Both the position numbers and the translations under genes were made by a program. Source: Caenimonas soli (GTDB lineage: Bacteria; Pseudomonadota; Gammaproteobacteria; Burkholderiales; Burkholderiaceae_C). Taken from it: a stretch of 64,000 bases of DNA. The DNA lies in contig NZ_JABJVV010000008.1 of assembly GCF_013155545.1 (NCBI RefSeq), positions 186,001-250,000 on the forward strand, given 5' to 3'. Below the pieces are notes generated by a model, which saw nothing but the letters and a program-made list of their open reading frames with translations, was not told where the DNA came from and ran no database searches. Position 1 is the stretch's first letter. Every line of letters starts with the position of its first letter. Of the stretch, positions 34,195 through 41,884 are shown one piece after another.

Positions 34195-35408
34195 TGGCGA
34201 GGACTCGCAATTTCCTCGGTGCCGGCCACGCACCCACCCTCGGCGCCGCGTTTTTCTACTTCGCGTTTTCCTGCTGCATCTGGGTGATGAATGGCGCCAT
34301 GGCGCCATTCATCACCGAGGCCTACAACCTGTCCCCCGCGCAGAAGGGGGTAATGCTCTCCATTCCTATCTTCGCGGGGGCGCTGATGCGCTTTCCGCTG
34401 GGGATATTGGCGCAGTACATCGGCCGCAAGAACGCCACACTGGTGGAAATGGCGCTGATCATGGTGGCGCTGCTGTTCGGCTACTTCTTCGTGGATTCCT
34501 ACGGCAGCCTGCTGGCCATGGGCGTGCTGCTGGGCATCGCAGGGGCGAGCTTCGGCGTGGCGCTGAGCCTGGGCTCCGGCTCATTCCCGGCCCGTTACAA
34601 GGGCCTGGCGATGGGGCTCGTGGGGGCCGGCAACGTGGGCACCGCCGTGTCGGTGCTGGTGGCGCCCGCGCTGGCGCAGCGCTTCGGCTGGCAAGCGGTC
34701 TATGGCATTGCCGCGGTTGCCATGCTCCTGCCGATGCTGGCGATGATCTTCTTCGCCAAGGAGCCGTCCGACATCGCACCGCACGCCCCGCTGCGCGAGC
34801 ACATCGCCTGCCTGTTCGAAAAGGATGGTTGGGCCTTCAGCGTGATCTATGCCGTCACCTTTGGCGGTTTCATCGGGCTTACCACCTTCTTGCCCTCGTA
34901 CTATTACGACCAGTTCGGCGTGAGCAAGGTACAGGCCGGACAGCTTTCAATGCTGGCCGCTTTCGTAGGCGCCGCGGTGCGCATTTTCGGCGGCTGGATT
35001 TCCGATCATTGGGGCGGCGTGAATACCCTCACCGCCGTGCTGGCCACTGTGGCGGTGACGCTGGTGCTGTGCGGCCTGGCGGGCAATTCGCTGGTCGCGA
35101 CCACCCTGCTGTTCATGCTCTGCTTCGCGGCCTTGGGTGCGGGCAATGGCGCCCTGTTCCAGCTGGTGCCCCTGCGCTGGCCACTGGCCACGGCGGTCGC
35201 CGGCTCCATGATCGGCGAGATCGGCGCGCTGGGCGGCGGGCTTATTCCGAACGCCATGGGCTTGTCCAAGCAGCACACGGGCACCTACCTCTGGGGCTTC
35301 GTGCTGTTCGCTTTGTGCACGGTCCTGGTATTGATGATGCTGCGCACGATGCAGTTCCGGTGGACCCGAACCTGGGCCGAGAAGGGCGGCCGCGCGCGCA
35401 CGGCCTGA
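34194..35408 (+). CDS. NarK/NasA-family nitrate/nitrite transporter, copy 2
   Basis: A 404-residue MFS porter clearly derived from a tandem duplication with copy 1: the motifs AQYIGRKNATLVEM, GIAGASFGVALSLGSGSFP, ACLFEKDGWAFS and GAGNGALFQLVPLRWP recur in register. Differences concentrate in the first span (FAFSCCIWVMNGAM) and in the middle of the N-terminal half. ATG 34194 overlaps the copy 1 TAA (TAATG); upstream frame extension belongs to copy 1 out of frame. It lacks the 14-residue C-terminal tail of copy 1. The pair may split nitrate uptake and nitrite export, or function as a heterodimer; not shown by sequence. Confidence 0.93.
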   Translation: MARTRNFLGAGHAPTLGAAFFYFAFSCCIWVMNGAMAPFITEAYNLSPAQKGVMLSIPIFAGALMRFPLGILAQYIGRKNATLVEMALIMVALLFGYFFVDSYGSLLAMGVLLGIAGASFGVALSLGSGSFPARYKGLAMGLVGAGNVGTAVSVLVAPALAQRFGWQAVYGIAAVAMLLPMLAMIFFAKEPSDIAPHAPLREHIACLFEKDGWAFSVIYAVTFGGFIGLTTFLPSYYYDQFGVSKVQAGQLSMLAAFVGAAVRIFGGWISDHWGGVNTLTAVLATVAVTLVLCGLAGNSLVATTLLFMLCFAALGAGNGALFQLVPLRWPLATAVAGSMIGEIGALGGGLIPNAMGLSKQHTGTYLWGFVLFALCTVLVLMMLRTMQFRWTRTWAEKGGRARTA

Positions 35409-35412
35409 GCCT

Positions 35413-37041
35413 TCAGCGGGCGGGACGGATGCGATAGAGGGCGTTGTTGCGGTCGGCCGTCATGTATATCGTGCCGTCGCGCCCGACGGCGACGCCAGTC
35501 ACCACGTAAGGCGGCGGCATGCCAGGGCCGGCGGGCAAGCCAATGGGCAGGTTCTCGGCGACAGTCCTGCGCGAACCGTTGGCCGGATCGATTTCCGTCA
35601 GGCGCCGCGCGGCGGTTTCGGCCACGACGAAGCTGCCCCAGGGCGTTTGCGCCAAGCCTTCCGGCAAGGCCAAGCCCTCAGCCACCGTGGTCTTGCTGCC
35701 GTCGGCCATGTTGACCCGGATGAGCTTACCGGCCGCCTCGGTCACGTACAGCGCGCCGTCCTTACCAATCACCATCTGAACCGGGCCCGTCAGGCCCTGC
35801 GCGATCACCTTCTTGTTGGCGAACTTGTCGCCGCTGGCGCGGGTGATGCTGCCGGTGGCGATTTCGACATAAATGACGCTGCCATCGGGCATGGGGATCG
35901 CATCCATCGGCGCCTTCAGGCCGTGGATCATCGCGCTGGTCTTGAGCGTGCTGCGGTCCACCAACTGCACCGAACCGGTGAACCAGGACGTCAGCGCGAA
36001 ATGAGTGGGCGAAACGCCGACGGCGAAGGGATACTCCATGTCGGAGGACTGCATGCGGAAGATATCCGTGACGGCACCGGTGCGCGCATCGACCTTGCGG
36101 AAGGAAAAGATGTCGGCAACCCACAGGTCGTTGCCATCGATCTTGACGCCCGCCGGCACCGCCAGCTTGCCACCGGTTAGCAGGCGCAGTTCGCCCGTCG
36201 CCGGATTGAAAGCTTCGATCGAGTTGTCGGCCATGTTGGCGACGTAGATGGTGCCCTCGGGTGAGATCGCCAGGTTGTCGATGGCAGGTTTGAGCTTCTT
36301 GACCACGGTCTTGCGGCCGCTGGCCAGCTCGACCTTCGACAGCTCACCGGTGTTGGTGTCCACCACCCAGAGGTTGCCCTTGCCGTCCAGGTTGGCGGCA
36401 GCGGGGATCTTGAATTCGCTGTTGATGACGGTGATGACGCCGTTGGCCGGATTGATCTTGACCACCTGGCCCTTGAACCAGAGCGGGCCGTAGAGCATGC
36501 CGTCGGGGCCGACCTCGAAGCCGTTGAATCCGCCGATGTCCTTGGCGATCAGCCGGGGCGCCGCTGCGCCGCTCACGTCGATCTCCCAGACCGCATCGCC
36601 CAGGAACACCTGCGATGCGTAGAGCTTGCCGTTCCTACGATCGAAATCCAGCGAGTTCAGGCCAGGAAGGTCTTTGGCTAGGACCTTCATGGGCGCGGTG
36701 TCATTTTCGCGATAGCGGATCATGCCCATCAGGTAGTTGGTCCATGCCAGTTCGCCCTTGGGGCCCACGGCGATGTCGTCGGCCTGCCCTTCCGGCGCCG
36801 GGATCATGACGCGCGCGGCGCCGGTCTGCCGGTTCACTTCCCACAGCGAATTGCCCACCACCGAGGCCGCGAGTAGCCGTCCCTTGCCATCCACCGCCAA
36901 GCCGTGCACGCCGTTGAACGACGAAGGCGCGACCAGCACTTCGGGCGCGGCCCATGCGGCCGGCCGCGCGGGCGCCATGGAAGTGCAGGCGCCAAGCGCG
37001 AGCGATAGCGCCAAGAGGGCAGCGGTCAGGGTCCGGTTCAT
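35413..37041 (-). CDS. beta-propeller lipoprotein (SMP-30/NHL-like)
   Basis: A 542-residue predicted lipoprotein: residues 1-19 form a signal with lipobox LGAC (lipid Cys about 19). The rest is made of repeated propeller blades of the type NGVHGLAVDGKGRLLAAS, DNLAISPEGTIYVAN and TGVAVGRDGTIYMTADRNN, resembling SMP-30/gluconolactonase and NHL domains. Start ATG 37041 has AAGGAG upstream. It sits between narK copy 2 (convergent, 4-base gap) and the phosphatase/kinase gene on the same strand. No catalytic residues can be assigned; a role with nitrate genes is only positional. Confidence 0.82.
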   Translation of the reverse strand: MNRTLTAALLALSLALGACTSMAPARPAAWAAPEVLVAPSSFNGVHGLAVDGKGRLLAASVVGNSLWEVNRQTGAARVMIPAPEGQADDIAVGPKGELAWTNYLMGMIRYRENDTAPMKVLAKDLPGLNSLDFDRRNGKLYASQVFLGDAVWEIDVSGAAAPRLIAKDIGGFNGFEVGPDGMLYGPLWFKGQVVKINPANGVITVINSEFKIPAAANLDGKGNLWVVDTNTGELSKVELASGRKTVVKKLKPAIDNLAISPEGTIYVANMADNSIEAFNPATGELRLLTGGKLAVPAGVKIDGNDLWVADIFSFRKVDARTGAVTDIFRMQSSDMEYPFAVGVSPTHFALTSWFTGSVQLVDRSTLKTSAMIHGLKAPMDAIPMPDGSVIYVEIATGSITRASGDKFANKKVIAQGLTGPVQMVIGKDGALYVTEAAGKLIRVNMADGSKTTVAEGLALPEGLAQTPWGSFVVAETAARRLTEIDPANGSRRTVAENLPIGLPAGPGMPPPYVVTGVAVGRDGTIYMTADRNNALYRIRPAR

Positions 37042-37131
37042 AGACGTCTCCTTTGGAAGTGCGGTAGGGCAGTCTATGAAGGGCTTCCGGACGCGCGCCG
37101 TCACGCAGGAGACAAAACCGGCTAGTGGTAA

Positions 37132-38865
37132 CTACTTGGGCAGGAACAGCAGCCAGTAGATCAACAGCGCGTTGAAGAGCAGGCTGATGCCCAGCGCGAT
37201 CTTCCACAAGGCCGTGGGATCGCGCTGGATCAGTGGTGTCGGAGGCGGAGCCGTCAGCGGGCGCGAGGCGCCGCGCTCGAGGGCCAGCAGCATCTCCTCC
37301 GCGGTTTCGAAGCGAACGCGCTTGTCGAGCGCCACCGCCTTCAGCACGACGTGATCCAGCCAGATCGGCACCTCGGGGTTGTGCCGGCTCGGCGCCGTGG
37401 GGTCGCGATAGTAGCGTCCCGCCTGGTACGGCAGCACGTCGCCGTAGGGCAGCTTGCCTCCGGTCAGCAGCTGGTAAAGCGTGACGCCGAGCGCGAACAG
37501 GTCGCTCTGGGCATCGGGCGGCTCTTCCGGGCCTTCACCGCCCTGCGCATTGAAGCCCCATTGCTCGGGATTGATGTAGCTGGGCGTTCCGGCATGGAGC
37601 AGCCGCGTGGCCTCCGGTTCGCGGCCGCTGAGGGCCACGCCCAGATCGAGCAGTCGCAGCACCCCGTCTTCGCCCTGGTGCAGGTTGGCCGGCTTCACAT
37701 CGCGATGGATCACGTTCTGGCGATGCAGGCGCGAAAGCGCGCGCGCCACGTGCGTGGCCGCGGCCACCGTTTGGATCAGCGTGAACCTGTGCTTGCGGTC
37801 CAGCATCTGCTGCAGGGTTTCGCCGCCGTGCCATTCATAGAGCAGGTAGAAGCCAGTCGGCGCTTCCACCAGTGGATCAACCACCGCCACCAGGTTCTCG
37901 GCGATCTTGCCGGAACGCATGCGCTTGGCCAGCCAGGCCTCGTGTGCCAGCATGGCGCGCTCCTCGGCATCGTGTGCGCGGTGCGGGTGCAGGGTCTTGA
38001 GGGCGTACAGCTTGCGGCTGGCGGGATCGCGTACCTGATAGAGGATGTTGATGCCGTTGTCCGCTACCAGTGCAGTCACGGTCAGGCCGTCGAGGGAGTC
38101 GCCCACCTTCAGCCGCGGCGGGATGGGCAACTGCTGGGCCAGGCGGTTCTCGTCCTGCAGCAATCCATCGAGCACGCCAAGCACGCGCACCACCAGCGCG
38201 GTGGCGTTGTCGCCACTGCCCTGCTCCAGCGCTGTCTTCACCAGCAGTTCGCTCAGTTCCTGGGCACCGTCCAGGGTCAGCGCCTTCAGCCGCTTCGCCG
38301 GCAGGACGTTGTGAACGCCGTCGGACAAGAGAACGAACACGTCGCCAACATGCAGGTCGCCCTGGCTGTAGTCCACCACCAGGCGGTCCTCGGCACCGAC
38401 GGCTCGCAACAGCTTGTGGCTGAAGTCCGGATGCTCCACCGCGTGGTCGTGCGTGAGCTGCGTGACTTCCCCCGCGCGCAGCAGGTAGGCGCGCGTATCG
38501 CCCACGTGAGCCAGTGAATAGCTTTGCCCCCGCAGTACCAGGGCGGTGAGCGTCGTCAGCCCGCAGGCAGGATGCCGGCGGCGGTTCAAGCCCGCCAGCC
38601 AGGCGTTCTGCGCGCCGATGATGCGGTCCAGCGCCACCGTGGTGTCCCAGGTTTCGGGCGTGCCGAAGTAATCGCGCACCAAACTCGTCACGGTGGTCTG
38701 GGCGGCTTCGCGTCCCATGCCGCCCATGCTCACGCCGTCGGCGATGGCAGCGATGGCGCCCATGGCCTCGCGGCCCGGCTCGGGGAGCATCGCGGCGGCG
38801 AAGTCCTCGTTGATCTCCTTCTTGCCGGTCAGAGAGGTGAAGCCGATGTCGATTTCAAAAGCCAT
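37132..38865 (-). CDS. bifunctional PP2C-type phosphatase / Ser-Thr protein kinase, membrane-anchored
   Basis: A 577-residue fusion. Residues about 1-235 are a PP2C phosphatase (EINEDF, IADGVSMGGMG, LAHVGDTRAYLLR, LLSDGVHN, GSGDNATALVV), with metal-binding Asp residues kept. Residues about 265-545 are a Hanks-type kinase with catalytic VIHRDVKPANL, DLG in place of DFG, and SYINPEQW in the activation segment. A single span at about 554-573 anchors it. It is divergent from nirB, sharing the 149-base control region. A comparable kinase next to nirB and a nitrate transporter is known in Pseudomonas, so the link to nitrate assimilation is conserved, but its targets are unknown. Confidence 0.92.
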   Translation of the reverse strand: MAFEIDIGFTSLTGKKEINEDFAAAMLPEPGREAMGAIAAIADGVSMGGMGREAAQTTVTSLVRDYFGTPETWDTTVALDRIIGAQNAWLAGLNRRRHPACGLTTLTALVLRGQSYSLAHVGDTRAYLLRAGEVTQLTHDHAVEHPDFSHKLLRAVGAEDRLVVDYSQGDLHVGDVFVLLSDGVHNVLPAKRLKALTLDGAQELSELLVKTALEQGSGDNATALVVRVLGVLDGLLQDENRLAQQLPIPPRLKVGDSLDGLTVTALVADNGINILYQVRDPASRKLYALKTLHPHRAHDAEERAMLAHEAWLAKRMRSGKIAENLVAVVDPLVEAPTGFYLLYEWHGGETLQQMLDRKHRFTLIQTVAAATHVARALSRLHRQNVIHRDVKPANLHQGEDGVLRLLDLGVALSGREPEATRLLHAGTPSYINPEQWGFNAQGGEGPEEPPDAQSDLFALGVTLYQLLTGGKLPYGDVLPYQAGRYYRDPTAPSRHNPEVPIWLDHVVLKAVALDKRVRFETAEEMLLALERGASRPLTAPPPTPLIQRDPTALWKIALGISLLFNALLIYWLLFLPK

Positions 38866-38897
38866 GCACCACCTTAAGCAAGATCAGTGCCCAACAT

Positions 38898-38937
38898 GGT
38901 GCACCGCAACATGAGGCCTGCGCCGCCCTTTGGTGCA
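38898..38937. promoter_or_regulatory. GGTGCACC and TTTGGTGCACA half-sites upstream of nirB
   Basis: The 8-base palindrome GGTGCACC lies at 38898-38905 and TTTGGTGCACA starts at 38929. Both share the GGTGC core of the nrtA and narK sites. They lie 28-69 bases before the -24 element and between the two divergent genes, so they could control both. Confidence 0.45.
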
Positions 38938-38964
38938 CACCCACCCAAATACGGGCCCCAACAA

Positions 38965-38981
38965 CTGGCATGAGGCTTGCA
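38965..38981 (+). promoter_or_regulatory. Sigma-54 promoter of nirBD-nasA
   Basis: CTGGCATGAGGCTTGCA matches the -24/-12 consensus with one change (T for C in GGCAC); GG at 38967 and GC at 38979. Predicted start about 38992, giving a 23-base leader before the TTG start of nirB. Confidence 0.82.
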
Positions 38982-39014
38982 GGCCAAAAGCAGCAGTATC
39001 CATTGGAGAGCGAA

Positions 39015-41459
39015 TTGAAAAGATCGAAGTTGGTGATGGTTGGCAACGGGATGGCGGGCGTGCGCACCATCGAAGAGCTCCTGAAAGTAGCCCCGGAACT
39101 CTATGACATTAGTGTGTTCGGCGCCGAGCCGCACCCCAACTACAACCGCATCCTGCTCTCACCGGTATTAGCCGGCGAGCAGACGCTCGATGAGATCGTG
39201 CTCAATTCCTGGGAGTGGTACCAGGAGAACAACATCCGCCTGCACGCGGGCAAAAAGGTGGTCGAGGTCGATCGCGTGCGCCGCGTCGTGCGCGCCGAAG
39301 ACGGCACCGAGGAAGAATACGACCGGCTGCTGATGTGCACCGGCTCCAACCCCTTCATCCTCCCCGTTCCGGGCAAGGACCTGCAAGGCGTGATCGCCTA
39401 CCGCGACATCGCCGACACCAACGCGATGATCGAGGCATCGCAGAAATACAAGAAGGCCGTGGTCATCGGCGGCGGCTTGCTGGGGCTGGAAGCCGCCAAC
39501 GGCCTGATGCTGCGCGGCATGGACGTGACAGTGGTGCACGTCATGCCCTGGCTGATGGAACGCCAGCTGGACGACGTGGCCGGCAAACTGCTGCAGAAGT
39601 CGCTCGAAGACCGCGGCCTGAAATTCCTGATCGGTGCCCAGACGCAAGAACTCATCCCCGACAAGGATGGCCGTGTCATGGCCATCAAATTCAAGGACGG
39701 CACGGAAGTCCCGACCGACCTGGTGGTGATGGCCGTGGGCATACGCCCCAACACCGAGCTGGCCGAGAAGATGCGCCTGCACTGCAACCGCGGCATCGTG
39801 GTCAACGACACCATGCAGACCGTGACCGACGCGCGCATCTATTCGGTGGGCGAATGCGCGGCCCACCGCGGCATCGCCTATGGCCTGGTGGCCCCGCTGT
39901 TCGAGCAGGCCAAGGTCGCGGCCAACCACCTGGCGCAGTTCGGCATCGGCCGCTACAGCGGCTCGCTCACTTCCACCAAGCTCAAGGTGACGGGCATCGA
40001 CCTGTTCTCCGCCGGCGAGTTCATGGGCGGCGAAGGCACCGAAGAAATCGTCATGTCCGACCCCTTCGGCGGCGTCTACAAGAAGCTGGTGATCAAGGGC
40101 GACAAGCTGGTGGGCGCCTGCCTGTACGGCGACACGGTCGATGGCAGCTGGTACTTCAAGCTGCTGCGCGACGGCCGCAGCGTCAGCGACATCCGCGACA
40201 AGCTGATGTTCGGCGAATCCAGCATCGGCGACACGGGACATGAAGGCCACACCAAGGCGGCTTCGATGCCGGACGAGGCGGAGGTCTGCGGCTGCAACGG
40301 CGTGACCAAGGGCACGATCTGCAAGGCCATCAAGGAAAAGGGCCTGTTCACCATCGACGAGGTGAAAAAGCACACCAAGGCCAGCGCCAGCTGCGGCTCC
40401 TGCACCGGCCTCGTAGAACAGATCCTGATGTTCACCGCCGGCGGCGACTACTCGGCGGCGCCCAAGAAGAAGGCCATGTGCGGCTGCACCGACCACAGCC
40501 ACCAGGACGTGCGCGATGCGATCAAGGCCAACAAGCTGCTCTCCATCGCCGATACCTTCAAATTCATGGAGTGGCGCACGCCCAACGGCTGCGCTTCCTG
40601 CCGCCCCGCCGTCAACTACTACCTGATCTCCAGCTGGCCCAAGGAGGCCAAGGACGACCCGCAAAGCCGCTACATCAACGAGCGCAGCCACGCCAACATC
40701 CAGAAGGATGGCACCTATTCCGTCATCCCGCGCATGTGGGGCGGCGAGACCACGGCCGATGAGTTGCGGCGCATCGCCGATGCGGTGGACAAGTACAAGA
40801 TCCCGACCGTCAAGGTCACGGGCGGCCAGCGCATCGACCTGCTCGGCGTGAAGAAGGAAGACCTGAAGGACGTCTGGAAGGACATCGGCATGCCCTCCGG
40901 CCATGCCTACGCCAAGGCGCTGCGCACGGTCAAGACCTGCGTGGGCAGCGAATGGTGCCGCTTCGGCACGCAGGACTCCACCCAGATGGGCAAGGACCTG
41001 GAGCGCGCCCTCTGGCGCATGTACGCGCCGCACAAGGTCAAGCTGGCGGTGTCGGGCTGCCCGCGCAACTGCGCCGAGTCCGGCATCAAGGACGTCGGCG
41101 TGATCGGCGTGGACTCGGGCTGGGAGATCTACATCGCCGGCAACGGCGGCATCAAGACCGAAGTGGCGCACTTCTTCTGCAAGCTCAAGACCTCGGCCGA
41201 GGTGCTGGAATACAGCGGCGCCTTCCTGCAGCTGTACCGCGAGGAAGGCTGGTACCTCGAGCGCACCGTGCACTACGTCAATCGCGTGGGCCTGGACTAC
41301 GTCAAGAAGAAGATCCTGGAAGACCACGAAGGGCGCAAGGCGCTGTGGGAACGCCTGCAATTCAGCCTGGACGGCGAGCCCGATCCCTGGTTCGATTTCG
41401 ACAAGGCATCGGTGGACACGCGGCAATTCGCCAAGCTGGCGGCAGGGCAGGAAGCATGA
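39015..41459 (+). CDS. nirB: assimilatory nitrite reductase [NAD(P)H], large subunit
   Basis: NirB reduces nitrite to ammonium with NAD(P)H, using FAD, [2Fe-2S], [4Fe-4S] and siroheme in the cytoplasm. I start at TTG 39015 (LKRSKLVMVGNGMAG), 6 bases after GGAG; an ATG at 38970 lies inside the -12 promoter element and cannot be in the transcript. The 814-residue protein has FAD and NADH domains (to about 320), two BFD-like [2Fe-2S] modules (from C425, and about 489-530), and the siroheme/[4Fe-4S] domain with TCVGSEWC (about 641) and SGCPRNC (about 680). It shares ATGA with nirD. Confidence 0.96.
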   Translation: MKRSKLVMVGNGMAGVRTIEELLKVAPELYDISVFGAEPHPNYNRILLSPVLAGEQTLDEIVLNSWEWYQENNIRLHAGKKVVEVDRVRRVVRAEDGTEEEYDRLLMCTGSNPFILPVPGKDLQGVIAYRDIADTNAMIEASQKYKKAVVIGGGLLGLEAANGLMLRGMDVTVVHVMPWLMERQLDDVAGKLLQKSLEDRGLKFLIGAQTQELIPDKDGRVMAIKFKDGTEVPTDLVVMAVGIRPNTELAEKMRLHCNRGIVVNDTMQTVTDARIYSVGECAAHRGIAYGLVAPLFEQAKVAANHLAQFGIGRYSGSLTSTKLKVTGIDLFSAGEFMGGEGTEEIVMSDPFGGVYKKLVIKGDKLVGACLYGDTVDGSWYFKLLRDGRSVSDIRDKLMFGESSIGDTGHEGHTKAASMPDEAEVCGCNGVTKGTICKAIKEKGLFTIDEVKKHTKASASCGSCTGLVEQILMFTAGGDYSAAPKKKAMCGCTDHSHQDVRDAIKANKLLSIADTFKFMEWRTPNGCASCRPAVNYYLISSWPKEAKDDPQSRYINERSHANIQKDGTYSVIPRMWGGETTADELRRIADAVDKYKIPTVKVTGGQRIDLLGVKKEDLKDVWKDIGMPSGHAYAKALRTVKTCVGSEWCRFGTQDSTQMGKDLERALWRMYAPHKVKLAVSGCPRNCAESGIKDVGVIGVDSGWEIYIAGNGGIKTEVAHFFCKLKTSAEVLEYSGAFLQLYREEGWYLERTVHYVNRVGLDYVKKKILEDHEGRKALWERLQFSLDGEPDPWFDFDKASVDTRQFAKLAAGQEA

Positions 41460-41884
41460 AGATGAACGATTGGACAGTGGTTTGCCGGGTCGAAGACATC
41501 CCGGTGCTCGGCTCGCGCCGGGTGGCTCGGCCCAAGGGAATGGACGTCGCCGTCTTCCGCAATGACCAGGATCAGGTGTTCGCTTTGCTCGACCGCTGCC
41601 CGCACAAGGGCGGCCCGCTGTCGCAGGGCATCGTGTTCGGCACCAGCGTCGCCTGTCCGCTGCACAACTGGACCATCGGCCTGGCCGACGGATGCGCCAA
41701 GACGCCCGACGAGGGCTGCACCACCAAGTTCGCTTGCAAGGTCGAATCCGGCGAGGTCCTGCTGGACCCGGTGGAACTGGCCACCCTGGCGCTCGACCTG
41801 GCGCCGCCCAAGGCCGGCCCGTGCGCGTCCACCGGCAGCATCGGCGACGCAACCTTCGACGTGCAGGCGCCGCACACCGCGTAA
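41456..41884 (+). CDS. nirD: assimilatory nitrite reductase small subunit (NirD), Rieske type
   Basis: A 142-residue NirD with a Rieske-like fold. Unlike many NirD proteins that have lost the cluster, this one keeps the complete ligand set C48-x-H50 and C67-x2-H70 (CPHKGG and CPLHNW), so it probably binds [2Fe-2S]. ATG 41456 overlaps the nirB stop, with an alternative ATG at 41462. Its TAA overlaps the nasA ATG. It would complete the NirBD enzyme. Confidence 0.93.
   Translation: MKMNDWTVVCRVEDIPVLGSRRVARPKGMDVAVFRNDQDQVFALLDRCPHKGGPLSQGIVFGTSVACPLHNWTIGLADGCAKTPDEGCTTKFACKVESGEVLLDPVELATLALDLAPPKAGPCASTGSIGDATFDVQAPHTA

Noticed and set aside
38970..39014. ATG 38970 as the nirB start
   Set aside because: It falls inside the -24/-12 sigma-54 promoter, upstream of the predicted transcript start; TTG 39015 has a well-spaced GGAG.
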